From contig NC_079888.1 in assembly GCF_029227915.1 (NCBI RefSeq), positions 12,073,001 through 12,137,000 of the forward strand: a stretch of DNA of 64,000 bases. The letters run 5' to 3'. The stretch is from Hydractinia symbiolongicarpus. Its lineage: Eukaryota > Cnidaria > Hydrozoa > Anthoathecata > Hydractiniidae. This document shows, in pieces, positions 13,797-26,735 of this stretch (position 1 is its first letter; every line of letters begins with the position of its first letter). The notes under the pieces are model-generated. The model did not search any database, had not been told where the DNA came from, and saw only the letters and a program-made list of their open reading frames with translations. A program made the translations under genes and the position numbers.

Positions 13797-16700
13797 ATGC
13801 TGCTGGCTCATATTTTGATGACCACCGTTTGTATATCAGGTTGGTTGATTGGTTCTCTTGCTGTCGCCGCCGCCATCATCGTCGTTATTGTTTACTTTGT
13901 TTTTGTCGTATTCTTCTTTCTTTAGGAGTTTTATCCCTGAAATATGAAAAGCTTCTGCATACTAATCTATTAGAAGGAATTATACTTGATGTACTTCCGG
14001 AACCTAAACACGGAGAGCCTGTAAAAGTGAAGTTCGGTGTTCGAATACAAAAACTCATTAAATTGGTGAGTATATAATTGCGATGATATTTTTAATGGTA
14101 AGACAACATCACGGTTAATGTGTTCCTAAACTAAAAAACGTTAAATGTTAAATGTTAAATGTTAACTAATACAGTGTGCTAGGACTTTTTGATTGGTAAA
14201 AATCGTTAGGTAAAATTTCAACAATAACGCGTTAAAAGATTGCTTAAAAATACACGATACTTAAATGAGAACAAAGATGCTTCATTATCAATGTTGCATT
14301 GATTATACCATTTTAGAGGAAAAGTTTCGTCCTGAAATAATTTTGTGTTATCTGACACTAGCAAGTTTGTTCGGGCATTAGAATGTATTAAAAAACTCCA
14401 TTTGTACAATCTTTCTTGCAAGCTATAAATTGTTATATAAAAATTGTAAGTAAATAAACTATTATTTCTTTATGAATATACTCAGTACTTCGTGTACCAA
14501 TTTGGTTTTACCTGGACAAAGATGTGGCTAAAACCAAGTTGAATAAAAATGATGTTTTATGTGTTACAGGACATGAGAGAACAAGTACTTACCGTCAATG
14601 CTTTCACAATGATGGTATGTTCAAATTTCGTAAATTCCTCATATTTTTAAAATTGTTTTGTTCGCCATAGTACAATTATTATATACAAGAACACACAAGA
14701 ATGTACAATAAAAAGAAAGAACCTTTGTGTGTTTTTATTGTACATTTTTGTATGTTCTTGGATATAATAATTTCTCATATTTGTTTCTATGAACTGTTAG
14801 AGGATTTTTCTGTGAGGCTTACAGCTAATCTTGTATAGTAACCTTTAAACAAATGGCACCATATTTTCTTCTTTATACGGACGAGTTCTACAAACGTCCC
14901 AGAATGTTTAAGTTTATTTTGCCTGTCGATTTGTGCAAAAGATCTTAGGAATATATACAACGCCACATCACAATGGAACTAGTCTGAAATTGCTCAGATT
15001 TGTTGAAATTTTCTGCAGATCATGTCTCAAAGGGTATTCTATTAGACTAGCCTTCAACCCATAAAACAACGGTTGACTATCGCAGATATCTTTAGATTTT
15101 CGCCCAAGATATATCTCCCTGTCATCCTTTTACAGGCGTCCTTGGTACAAAATAACAATTCGGCTACCAGTTTAAATAAAATATGCATATCATTATTGAG
15201 CTCAGTGACTAAACAGGAGGGTTCTACAATTTAGCCACCCGGTTTAATTTTTCCTCTGTAAAACAAGCACCAAGCATTAGTTATACTACCTAAATTGCAA
15301 TGTCAACCTTTTGTTGCCCTAATGAATTTCTTATCTTCGATGCTTTAAAGTGTTTTCTCAATGCTGTATATATTTTATTGACATAAACTAGCTCTTATGC
15401 AGTGAAATTGTGTTATTAAAACATGCTTTTGCTGGTACAACTTTTAACTTTTATTAGAAACCTTATTTACTTAAAAAAATGATGTAACATTTCCATTTCA
15501 TTATGTTTCAGTCTTGAGTTTGTGAAAAGTAATAAAAACGATTTTTAATAATTAGTCTAGCATCACCTGTTGCAAATGCTAGGCAAGCGAGGCTTAAGTT
15601 TTTATTGGTTTGCAATACGTTGATGATTAGAAATAGGCTTTGTGTATCCTAGAGTAACAAAAAAACCCCAGCTCCGTCATAACATTGGTTCCACATCTTC
15701 ATAGCTGTACAGCTATCTTGTTCTTTTTTAAATTCATCTTATTTCCAAAAAAAATTTCCTATTTCTGAAGGAACAAATTGACGCCGTCAACAAAACTCCT
15801 TTTAACTGTAAAATTTATTTACCCGTTAAAAAAGCACCTGATCCAATACATTATTTTATTGAATTGTTTACGCTCCAAACATAGACGTTAAAAAAATTAT
15901 GGAAGGAAAGTTTGACGGGCCAGGGACAAGTTACGACAAATGCACACAAGCATAACTACAGGATTTAAATACAAACCCGCCACCTGTGTTGATTAAACGA
16001 TGCGTATTCCAAAAGTATTATGCTGCAGGCAGTTACTTAAATATTCACGCTAGATAGAAGCGACTCTCTTTTTTTACTCAGAGATGGAATGATGCACAAC
16101 TTAGATGGAATAAATCCGAATATGGCAATTTAAGATACGTTACAATGGGTAGTGACAAAATTTGGACACCAGATGTTGTTGTGTACAATACGTAAGTGTA
16201 TCTTTGTTTTCACGCTGCAAGGGACTGGAAATTTGTTTAAGCTTTGGAAAATTTAAGATAAAAAAAGATGTGGGAAGAAAATTTACGGTAAGAGGTTTGT
16301 TCCAGACTCAGAGTTTTCATGATGGGAAGTTTTCGTAATAAAAATAGTTCACTTTGTGTATTTGTTAAGAAAGGTAAATGCTCTTGTTTCTGTACAATAA
16401 TATTTCTGCGGAGAGAAATACTCATTTGAACATCCATGAACAAGTTGTTCAGTTTTAAGTTGTGTTGTGATACACATCTTTTAGTGCAGACGAAGAAAGT
16501 AATTCACACACAGACTACTACAGAACCAAAGTTACTATTTACTCAAATGGAGACGTATTATGGATTGCACCAGTCACTTGGAAAGTATCGTGCAGCTTTG
16601 ATGTCACCTGGTTTCCTATTGATCAGCAAGTACGTGAAATATTTGCTTCCATGACAACAGCGTATCTGAAAAGGAATTAGCTCTGACTGCGATATAACAA

Positions 16701-19700
16701 TAATTAAAAAGAAAAAAATTAAACAACAAGTCGGTTCATTAGATATATCTAGCTAGGGATATGTAAACCATTGTACCAATTTCCTTGCATGTATCACTAA
16801 CCAGTGACAAAAAGGGTGAAAGCATTTTTATATGCTTCAAAGTTTAATAAGTGCCAATTCAAACTCAAACTAGCAATGTTACGGATACAAAAGTCGTTAC
16901 CACTACCCACAGTAACGTTAAGTCAAATGTAATGTAACAAAAACGGTTGAAAATACACACTTAAACTGCTTCTCGTTAGACTTGCAACATCACGTTTGGT
17001 TCCTGGACATATACATTCCATCAAATCGATCTCTCAGCTTGGACACAGAAAGAAGAAGTGAAAGGTAGCATGTTTTTAAAAATTAAATATTTCTCATTGA
17101 TTATTAAGATTTCGGATCGGATCCGAATTCTTATTGAAGCCGGCCGATTTCCCTCCTTTTTCTTTTTTTCTTCGTCCAGGAATTTGACTAAAACGCCATC
17201 GATGCCGTTTCCGTTGCGGGGGCAACTTCTTGTAATGACGTATAATGCAACCAATCAGGTTCGAGTATTTTTTGTGACTGAAAGGACCACCAATCAGGGT
17301 TCAGACCGGCTTGCTTTGTGTTGAAAAAGAATCCCGGGGGCTGTACCCGAAATATATCTCAATTTTTGACACATTATAGTTCACACAAAATTATTTAAAA
17401 GTTATAAAAGTATTAAAAAGGTTACATTTAGGGTAAAGGGGCATTCATACGGGACCCTAGTAGGTTGTATTGTTACTTCTTTATTCTCCTCATATGTTAC
17501 CCCCTTGTCATAAAAGCAGAATATGCTGTCGTAAACATAAAGTTTTTTTTCATGATGGCGTTTTCAGCGAGATGAACTAGAAGGGCATTTCTGTCATGGT
17601 AATGTTCTGATCTGATAAGCTTTTCTGAGTAAATTTGTCACATGAGTGATAGCCAGCTAGCTTCTTTATTTCCACTCACTTGAAATGTTGAGTATCATTT
17701 AACGTTGTAAAAATGTTGTAAAATATGTGGATGTACTTTGAAAGTGGCAAAATTAAGGACTTAAATAGTGAAGCTGATATTGATATGATACTGAAAATGG
17801 AATAGTATCCAACCACTTGCATGTTAGATAAGAAGAACTTTACTGAACCCTGAACAATGAAGAAGCATCTTCTGTATTCCGTTTGTTGCAAGGTGGAACA
17901 TTAATTAATAACCATCTCTGAAAGTTTAATAAAGCGTTTTTCTGAGATATGGCGTACATGTCGAATACAGCAATGTGTAGTTAATTTTCAAATTACATCT
18001 CGTGCACTTTTTATCGAGTATGAAGTGCTATTTGGAATAAAGTACAACACACGTCATTGTCCTTCATTCAAAATTTAATACCAATGTTGAAATCATCTAT
18101 TAGTTCAACATGCATATTCCAATACCATGGCAATGCAATAGCGATGGAAATAGCTTCATTAAAACTGAACAAGCAGACAAAGTTGTACTGTTGAATTCAT
18201 TACATAGTTCAACATTCGAACACCTTGCCAATACAATTCCACTAGTCATAAACATCGATTACCAGATAAGCTCTAGTTTCATAAACCAGTGTGTACACAA
18301 AATGGTGTTGACAACTGTCAGTTCTCGTATGTTGGAATTCGGTTCGTCATGTTGCAGGAAAGAAGTGCGTTTTCAGATCATACTTCCGAACACTGATTTA
18401 CCTGTACGCTGTCGTATCGTCGATGCAACTTGGAAAAAATGAACTAAAAATGAACAACCACTATAAACTCTCAGTAAATGTTTAATCGATACTAAATGGA
18501 TTAACAATCAACTAGTGAATGTTTTGCGTTTCAAATGTGTCAGCTAAAGCCTACATTGTCACCCCGATGGCAAATTTTACCCTCTTAGTATCTTTTCCTC
18601 TATATGCGGGATAATTGAAAAAAGGGTTTATCAAATCTATTTACCCTCAGCATGACATATATACACTCATTATTTTGTTTCGTCGGGGAACTTTAATTCT
18701 ATTATACCTTGGCCATAAATCCCAAACTACTTATATTTCAGTGATGAAACTTGGTACAATTGTGGAATGCCTTAACACAAACTTACTCCGGGTAGAAAAA
18801 TAATTGTCCAAGGGATTGGAGATGGTGTCTCACATACCTATAATTTTTCCCATTTTACAATATACTTTAATTTCTCATGCGTCACCAATGCTACAACCTT
18901 AATTATTGGTATATTTGTTGAATGTGTACCATAAAATGATTCGATGTAAAAAAATGAATTTTAATCACTTTATTGAAATTAAAAATCAGGCCATTCCTGC
19001 AAGAAAATTTTAACGATATAAATAAAAAGATCTGCTTTTTCAGAAAAATGAACACCTACGCTATTTAACTTGTAGAAAATATAGACGTCATGGCAATGGA
19101 TTAATATTTCGTCCAAATCTGGTCTGTATTTTATCCCTAGTACCCATATTTGTCCTAACAACTTCGTGATAACCATTTGGTGACCAATAAATATGTATAT
19201 ATTAAATACAACACTTTGCAGTCTTCCATTATTTTTAGCAGTTTTCAAAGTTCAAAAAATTTATTTACACATATCCAAAAATTGCAATAGCTACTTCCCG
19301 AAAAGCATAAATTTTACAATAGAGTTTTAAACTTTTTTTGTATTTGTTCTTTTAAACATAAACTTATATTCACTGTAAATCGAGTAAAACTTATTGTTAT
19401 TCAGCAAAATTATCTTCTTTTAGAACATTTTATGGTTAAGAATGGTGAATGGAGAATTCTGGAAAAGAGGATTTACTATCAAAACATGACTTTTCCTTGT
19501 TGCGATGAGCCCTTCTCCGCTGTCGTTTATCAAATAGTCGTGTCTCGATTATCCCTCTACTATTTTATGTATATTTTACTTCCATTGATCTCGCTTGCGT
19601 TCCTCTTTCTGATGGTGTTTTACATACCATACGACACGGAACGAATGGGTTTCGGCGTGACCGTGCTCCTCAGTATCACAGTGTATCTTCTGGTGATATC

Positions 19701-20094
19701 AGAAGAACTACCGGAAAAATCGGATGATAAATCAATGCTTGGACTTTGTTTTATTATCGAATTTTATATGTTGTGTGCAGCACTAGGACTTTCTCTTTTA
19801 ACTAACAATTTGTCAAGAAAGACTACAGAACCTCCTGAGCTGGTCATAGAAATATACAACAAGCTGCGTAGAAAGCCAACCGAAAAATCTAAAGAACCCG
19901 AGATGGAACTAGAGGTTTTGCATCCAAATAATACCAACCACAAAGAGTCAGAAGAGAAAAGCTTCAACGAACAATGGGTTGACATTGCGCTAACACTGGA
20001 TAAATTTTTCTTGATTTCTCTCAGCGTCGTGATGTTCATAATACCTATTATTGTTTGTCTTAGTCTGGACAGTAGTGGACTTGGCACTGGATAA
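13797..20094 (+). CDS. Nicotinic acetylcholine receptor alpha-like subunit (Cys-loop channel)
   Basis: Exons: 13797-13839, 13926-14065, 14570-14614, 16082-16191, 16485-16629, 16980-17064, 19424-20094. All have GT/AG borders and matching phases, giving 412 residues. The third and fourth exons are 45 and 110 nt, the sizes usual in nicotinic receptor genes. Visible features: signal peptide MLLAHILMTTVCISG; loop A WTPDVVVYN; Cys-loop Cys149 to Cys163 with 13 residues between; loop B GSWTY; vicinal Cys215-Cys216, the mark of alpha subunits; M1-M3; M2 TERMGFGVTVLLSITVYLL; a short M3-M4 loop; M4. The glutamate before M2 fits a cation-selective pore. Three ligand-site aromatics differ from the usual: Phe73 for loop D Trp, and Phe213 and Phe220 for loop C Tyr. 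It should act as a pentameric plasma-membrane channel. The ligand is not certain, and no partner subunit is seen nearby. Confidence 0.93.
14674..14772 (+). repeat. Foldback hairpin in receptor intron 3
   Basis: Two arms of about 40 bp (AATTATTATATACAAGAACA.. and ..TGTTCTTGGATATAATAATT) are nearly complementary around a loop of about 15 nt. It could be a small foldback transposon or a hairpin precursor RNA. It lies in the intron between exons 3 and 4. Confidence 0.6.
17065..19423 (+). other. Large last intron of the receptor gene
   Basis: The intron separates the extracellular-domain exons from the single exon carrying all four membrane segments. It contains a 110-residue open frame at 18110-18442 with no recognisable domain; it is probably chance or repeat-derived. 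No transposon ends were identified. Confidence 0.5.
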
Positions 20095-20176
20095 TAAAGG
20101 AAAACTATTGTTTCGTGTCCATAGTGACATCAAAACTTACTCATCACATGTAACACGTAGGAATTGTTAGGTGTGG

Positions 20177-20182
20177 AATAAA
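20177..20182 (+). promoter_or_regulatory. Candidate polyadenylation signal of the receptor gene
   Basis: AATAAA lies about 80 bases after the stop codon. A second AATAAA at 20093-20098 overlaps the stop and is less likely to be used alone. Confidence 0.5.
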
Positions 20183-21783
20183 CGATCAGTTTAAAATCCA
20201 AATGTTTTATATTCCAATTATTCATAATTTAAGTAATACCAAATTTTACACGCAGAAGTTTTCAAAACAACCGAGACTAACATATTAAATACATAAACAA
20301 TAGTATGTGCTTTTCAAATACAAAATTTACCGATATTAATAAGTTTTGAGGTTAGAAAAATTATAAAAGCTGTGCCCAACAGCTGGCCTAGTTAAGACGC
20401 ACGCCTTAGTAAAGCTTGACCCGACTGTACAAAACCTATTTAGCAAAACATTGTAGGTAAATACAGCTACCATCTTGAAAATTTATATGGGGTCCAGTTC
20501 GGCTCAGGTTGGAACGGATCAAATTGGCTATTAAAAAAATATGTGCCGATCCGATCCGAGGCGTGCTGAATATTTTATGAGTTTGATTCAGCATAGCTTG
20601 CATAATAAGCCTTAACCAACTAAATTATTAGATTTTTACATGCGAAATATCTGTATTAGTCAGGTAATAAAGTTGCAGTGAAAATTATAAGTTCGCTTGT
20701 CATTTTTTTTACCGAATAAAATTGATCGTCCATTCCACCCTAAAACATTTCACTTTTCTTTAATTTGCACATTATCGCACATGCTTCACATCATATGTTG
20801 CATTATTGTATTGTTTTTCATAAAATCAAGTGGAATATCTTTTAAATCAGAATCAGAAATAACCACAGTGATTTTGTAGTTTTTTCATTTACTTGCTCAT
20901 GTTTTAAAAAAAATTTTCGGTTAACGACAGGCTTTAACTTGTCGCTGTATTAGGAAGTGTTACAAAAGTAATAAAAAAGTGAAGAAAGGACATTTCACAC
21001 TTTGTTACCTTATGAAAAATAGTGTTCAACAGTTGAGCGTTCTGATAGTTGGTGAAAAGTGTAAAATAGTTAGATGAAGTGCTTTAAAAATTAAACTTTG
21101 AGCATTAAAATTATATTTTTTTCGTCATCTAGAACCTACATGCTTAGCCATATAATAAATTTTAGCAATATCTCAAAATATTTGCTTACGCAATGACGTT
21201 AAATTACTTTTCTTATCAGCGTGATAAGACACGAAGGATGGACACCGTAAAATTATTTTCTTTAACTTTTGAAACTTAGAATGTTTTATACGTAAGCAAA
21301 CAATGGGGTAAGCAAGGAGTCCTTTTGTAATTTGCAGCAACACGATATGCACTACCCATTTAAAATTAAGGTTTCTTTCATCACGAAAATTTACTAAAAT
21401 TTGCGCTTAGTGGTTAGAGCTAGTAAATTTTACATCAACAAATGGTGATGTAAAAATTGAACATAAGAAACACATTGCATTAAGAAACATAATTTATTAT
21501 AGTTGATTTATTTTTCGTGACAGAAGGAGAAACTAAGCGGAGTGTGATTTAATGAAGTGGGATGTCAGAAGAATGATTTTTTTGTTTACACGGCGGGCAA
21601 ATCTGCGAATAATAATGCGCAACTTTCATAGCCGAAACAATCCAGTAAAATTTAAAAAATTTTTGTGTATAAATGTATCTCTTGATAGCCAGATAATGCT
21701 CCCCCATTGTATAAGCTCGATTATTATGGATCCTGGTTCATACTAAGACCCGTTCGACTACCCCGCAATTCTGGTAAAAAAAT
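20183..21783. other. No gene recognised
   Basis: AT-rich intergenic DNA with short frames only. No repeat boundaries or RNA genes were identified. Confidence 0.5.
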
Positions 21784-22577
21784 ATGGCTCACGAAAACAG
21801 CAACTTCCGAGAGGCTTTAACAAGATGTGCACAAACTTTGTTGAGTATGGTTGACAATTTACAGCAACCACTGAATACTGGCCAAACTACAAGAAACACA
21901 ACATCTAACGACAACGCTGGTGCAGAGTTTTCGCGATTATTTTGTAGTAGAATGTTAAATAACCCTTCAGCTTCTTCCACCACCAGGTTTGTGAGCGCCA
22001 CCAACATCACCACAATGGCACCAGCATCGATGTCAACTACCCTAATTGATACTATATCAAAATACCAGAAACGTATCCAAACAGAGGAAAACTATTATCT
22101 GAAAATTGAAAGAAATAATACTTACAGGGAAAGTCTTACGTGTTATAAATGTGTCCTTGCCAGAAAGGTTTTACTAACTGACAGTTTTTTTGTTGATTTT
22201 AAAAATGAAGATGGCATAGATGCAGGTGCAATTAAAATAGAATTTTTTGTGAAATTTTTCGAAAGTGTCGTTACAGAGTTATTTGAGCAAATTGGTGTGT
22301 ATTCGGTCCCAAAGAGATCTGCCGGCAACCTTGTTTTGTTTAAAATAGTTGGTGATGCCATTGCACAGAGTATTTTACTAGAAGGACCATCATTTTCTGC
22401 TTTGCACTCATATTGTATGCTGTAATGTGTGGAAAAAGTGAAGAAGATGTCAACACCTTCCTCACTGCTGATATAATTCCCCTTAGTGCTGCAACAGGGA
22501 ATTTGTTGCAATTTATAAATAAAATTAAAGAATGCACAAGTGACCTAGAAATCAATGATGTGTTTGTTATGGAAGAA

Positions 22578-22624
<47 letters not shown>

Positions 22625-22688
22625 AGAAGAAGAAGAAAAAAAAAATTTATTCTACAGTAATAGCATACATAAGGTAAAAGGCAAATAA
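21784..22688 (+). pseudogene. HECT-domain protein copy, 5' part (disrupted)
   Basis: An open frame from 21784 has a Ser/Thr/Asn-rich N terminus, then VDFKNEDGIDAGAIKIEFF, matching the start of the HECT ubiquitin-ligase N-lobe (usual form xFxxExGxDxGGxxxEFF). It continues to VGDAIAQSILLEGPSF. A frameshift near 22405 moves the frame to YAVMCGKSEEDVNTF...IPLSAATGNLL, ending in a Glu-rich run encoded by (GAA)n. The HECT C-lobe is found 4 kb downstream at 26736-27218, past an antisense LINE. The gene copy is intronless here and belongs to a lineage-expanded group of HECT proteins; I infer it is a pseudogene. Confidence 0.7.
22572..22636 (+). repeat. (GAA)n microsatellite
   Basis: About 21 GAA units with one GAG interruption, at the end of the HECT 5' fragment and just before the LINE 3' end. 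It lengthens the frame with a poly-Glu tail that is unlikely to be functional. Confidence 0.9.
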
Positions 22689-22869
22689 ATATCAAATTTA
22701 CGAAGAAAATTAGGCTATCACTGTAAGGAGACCAGCATTATTAGCCTACGGCTATGAAAAGATGCTGGCCACCCTTAATATACAAAAACAAAACAACAAA
22801 ACAAAACAAACAAACAAAAACATATGCAAAACGGAGTAACATATTAAAAGAAAACAAATGATGACAAAC

Positions 22870-25419
22870 TCAGCAGTACAATGAGAAAAAGAACTGGATC
22901 AGAGAAGAAGTTAGTTTAGGAGAGGTGAGAGACACTAGTTGAGTTGAAGGAAAGGCGTTTTGTACAAAATTCCATGAATAAATGGACTGACTTCGAATAG
23001 AGTTCAAGCCGAAGGATTTAGTTAACACAGTGGGGGGATTTATCAAACCAAGAATAGATCCACGAGTCCGGAAAGAGTGGGAAAAGTCAACTTTGTAAGT
23101 ATCAAGAAGTGCCTCTGGGAGTTTTCCGTGATATAAATTGTACAGAAAAATTAAATTTTTCAAGTGAACCAAATCAGCAAATTTTAAAATATTAAGAATA
23201 GAGAAAAGATGGGTAGAAGTCATTCTGCATTGCGCAAAAGAAATTACTCTAACTGCACAACGTTGTAAACAGTAAATACGATCAATATAGTGATGACCAG
23301 GTTGGCCCCAAATTGCATTGCAGTAACGAAGATGGCTACCAAAGATAGCATGGTACACAGTTTTCTGTTCCACTTTGTGGAAAAAGGTGTCAGAGTTTAG
23401 CTATAGCTTCATTAGCCCTCTTGAGTTTAACCGCAATCGCATTGATCTGAGATTTCCAGTTGATATCAGAATCTAAGAGAATACCAAGGTACTTAATGCA
23501 GTTACTGGGGAAGAGTTTCTTGCCGTTATGAATAATTTGAAGTTATAGTTTGTTGGTTTAAGCTTGTGCTTAAACAGGATATATTCAGTTTTACTTGCAT
23601 TTAGAGAGATTTTGTTGGCGTTGAGCCATTGGATAAGAAATTTTAGATCCATTATGATTCTTTTAGAAAGATATTTTAAAGACTTATCAAAACATATTAG
23701 GTTGGTATCATCAGCAAAGTGATGAACCATGGAAAATTTTATGGCACAATTTAAATCATTTATATAAATAAGAAAGAGAAGAGGGCCTAAAACAGATCCT
23801 TGTGGTACACCATGTCTAACAAGTTTGTACTCAAATTCAGTTCCATTAATTGACACAAATTGTTGTCTGCTAGATAAATATAAGAACAAAACAGATTAAG
23901 AGGAGTTTATCTGATACCATAATGAAAAAGTTTTTTCAGGAGAATTTCGTGACTAACAGTGTCAAAGGCCTTCTGGAGATCAACAAAAACACCACAAGCA
24001 AATTGGCCATTATCAAGGGCATCCATTATTTTTTGGCATATATTTTGAAGGATCTTTACCCTTTATAAGGGATTTATAAAGGCGATCACGTTGCTGGATA
24101 GACTTAATGATACCTTTAGTGATCCAAGGATTGGAATCACGCTTTTTTGACGCTTTGTCAATAACCTTGTGGGCACATGCTGATCAAGAAGGCCATCCAC
24201 CCTGTTGATGAATTTATCAAAGGAGAGATTTACATCATCAGATTCAATTTCAAGGGCTTGTTCCCAATTAGTGTCAATAATTTCGAGGATAAAATTTTCA
24301 TTATCAAATTTTTTCCAATCTCTGACAATGGCATTATTCTCAGGTGGGCAGATTACAGCTTTCTTTTGGAAGATTAAAAACTGAGGCAAGTGGTCAGAGA
24401 TTGCAGTACAAATATTACCAGACATGTTGTCAAAGTTAGATGTATTAGAGAAAATGTATGGATTGTGTGATGACGTCATCCGTCGTTTCTTACATCGTGT
24501 TTCTTGATATACCTGAAAATTTTTCGCACAAAGTCTTTCACAATATTTTTAATTTTCTCATATATGGTTCTCAATGTTTATTCTCTTAAATTTTTCAATA
24601 TCCGCGAATTTTTATTTCTCTCCGTTTAAATCTTACTTCGAAAATTTTATTTTTGTTATTTTTGTTTTACACAGGTCTCTCATTGATAACAGTAACATTT
24701 ACATATATCTTGTATATATTATACTGACGTAGATAAACCTGTATAAAGATGAATAATAATAATAATAATAATAATGTTATCTATAAGGGTGCTGGAGGAA
24801 TTAGTTATTCTAGTAGGAAGAATTATACGAGGAAGCAAGGAGAAAGAGGATGTTGTATCTAAGAAATTTTGCAACAGATTTATCAAGGTTACAATTAAAT
24901 AAGTTGATGTTAAATTCCCCTAAAAGAATCAACATTTTCCTTTCTTTGGATACAGTTTCTAATTAAAGGGGACAAATATAGTGTATTGAATTCATCCACT
25001 GACATGCTATGATGTCTGTGGATGCACCCAACAACTACATTCCCCCCTTGGTTTGAGATATCTCCACAAAAACTAACTGTAAAAAAAAGGTTTCAACAGT
25101 TTATTTGGAACAAGATATGGGATTCTTTTGTCAATATTAGAAGGGGCATCGTCATGTAGTAAAGGAAAAATTTTAGGGCGACATTCGATACAGTGCTAAT
25201 CATCAGGGGAATTTTGTAGGGAGATATAATCACTATTAGCAAGACCATTACATTAAAACCATACATACAACCATACAACCATATTACAGCCATTACATTA
25301 CAACCATTAGCAAGGCCATTACAACGAATATGGATCCATTTGTTACAATAATCACATTGCACAACTTTGTGATTAGAACTTACATAATTGCCACAAATAC
25401 CACAAGGGTACTGTGGCAT
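22870..25419 (-). pseudogene. LINE ORF2: PHD finger, endonuclease, reverse transcriptase remnants
   Basis: The N-terminal PHD finger reads CGICG..CDYCNKWIHIRC, then an imperfect tandem expansion interrupts it, then DDWHCIEC. Endonuclease pieces follow: GCIHRHHSMSVDEFN, PRIILPTRITNSSSTLIDNI and AISDHLPQFLI. Reverse transcriptase blocks are VFVDLQKAFDTVSHEIL (motif A), GVPQGSVLGPLLFLIYINDL (motif B) and FADDTNLI (catalytic FADD). A C-terminal region with RYCNAIWG follows. Frames shift at least four times and a segment between RDSNPWITKG and motif A is missing. The FADD box and layout fit the CR1/L2/jockey group. Confidence 0.85.
24476..24773 (+). mobile_element. Short insertion with (AAT)n tail inside the LINE
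   Basis: The LINE endonuclease frame reads STLIDNI on one side and SNTSNFDNMSGN on the other. Between them lies about 300 bp of unrelated AT-rich DNA ending in (AAT)n on the plus strand. The simple-repeat tail suggests a SINE or a truncated retroelement 3' end. The other boundary contains TGACGTCA. No internal promoter boxes were recognised. Confidence 0.5.
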
Positions 25420-25922
25420 TTATAGGCTATAGGAGCTTATAATATAAAATAATACTATAAAAATCAAGAGAAAACTAAAAAAACTAAAAACAACAACAAA
25501 ACAAAATAAAACAAACGAGCAGAGTAATAACACAAACAATCTGTCTAGAAATTTAACACTAGTGTCTTTTAGTTAGGGTAAGAGACACAGACTAACTTTC
25601 TAGAAAGTTGTAAACACAAAGTGGTATAGCTAGCTAAACCACATGATTATACACTTGGGATAGATCATAATGTACAATAATAGAAAAAAAAAGAAAAAAA
25701 AAGTAAGACCATAGAAATTTATATCGCAAAGCGAACAAAAAGATTCACATACTGAGACACAAGAGCAAGGTACGCCATTGTTGATGATGAGGCTAAGGAA
25801 CTTGTTGGAATTCAAAACGGCAAAAATGCACCAAGTAGTCAATAAAACTAGGAAAAAGGCGCGAAAAAAAAGGTGCGAAAAAGGGAGCGTGTCACGGGTT
25901 TATACAATTACCAAAATATCAC

Positions 25923-26577
25923 TTACAAATTATCAATATCTACTTCCTTGAATAAGTTTTTGAGATCTTGGATGTGAGTTATTGGAGTAATATCTCCAAA
26001 TTCAGTAACTTTAATCCGAACTGTCCCATTACTTATGCCATAGTTTTTTGCACTTGTTCCAGATATTTTTATATTAGGAACACAGCCTTTCTTTGATGTA
26101 TATTTTAGCACCAGCATTTAGATCAAAAACTCTGCCATCTATATTCTTTAATTTGGACCTGTTGTATAGTGTTTCCAAGCAATCTTTTCTTCGGAAAAAT
26201 TTTACTATAACCCTGTCACGTTTCTTTAGGCGGTGACAGGCCTCAATATTATCTGGAGTTATGTCGACGTCTATTTTTTTAAAAATTTGACATACTTTTT
26301 CCTCAATGTAATCGTCACCAACCCATTCATCAATTCTAGTAACTTCGACACATTCACGTCGACTGTACTGTTCATTACTAAAACATCGCCGTTCCAGTGT
26401 CGTAATTCTTGTAGCCAGTGCTTCATTGACTGAACGTGATTCTATTTTTACGAACTTTTTTTTTAGGTCTGCTGAAATGACATCTAAACTGCTGTCAAAT
26501 TTCTCTTGAAGTTTGAGCATAAATGCTATGATTTCATCCTTCGTCATTCTATTAAGTGTTGCTCTATTTAAAGCCAT
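25923..26577 (-). pseudogene. LINE ORF1 (RNA-binding protein) remnant
   Basis: Two overlapping frames give MALNRATLNRMTKDEIIAF, a coiled segment, ERRCFSNEQYSRRECVEV, IEACHRLKKRDRVIVKFF and, after a frameshift near 26110, SNGTVRIKV and ITHIQDLKNLF. This order (coiled coil, RNA-recognition-like domain, C-terminal SNGTVRIK block) is that of CR1/L2-type ORF1 proteins. The shift makes it non-functional as it stands. Confidence 0.75.
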
Positions 26578-26735
26578 TGTGGTTTAGTATTAAAAATTAA
26601 AAGTAGAAAATAAAAATAAATAAAAGTAAAAATCAGATTGAAAAAAAAGCCACCATTGTGTTTTCAACTTATTCAGCCAACTCGGAACATACGTCCGAAC
26701 GCTTCCGTGGCTGAGCTGAATGAATGGTCCTGAAT

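Larger units (their letters stand above)
22690..26690 (-). mobile_element. CR1/L2-like LINE, internally deleted
   Basis: On the minus strand the order is ORF1 (26577 to 25923), a PHD finger (from 25419), an endonuclease piece, the reverse transcriptase, and a 3' end with GCCAGCATCTTTTCATAGCC. It inserted antisense into a HECT gene copy whose two halves flank it. The endonuclease N terminus and part of the reverse transcriptase are deleted and there are several frameshifts, so it is inactive. The ends are approximate, because no clear target duplication can be set against the GAA-rich flank. Confidence 0.85.

Noticed and set aside
18110-18442. 110-residue frame in the receptor's last intron as a nested gene
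   Set aside because: No domain, no splice or promoter context, and codon use looks like non-coding DNA.
19764-20087. 107-residue minus-strand frame
   Set aside because: Antisense shadow of the last receptor exon.
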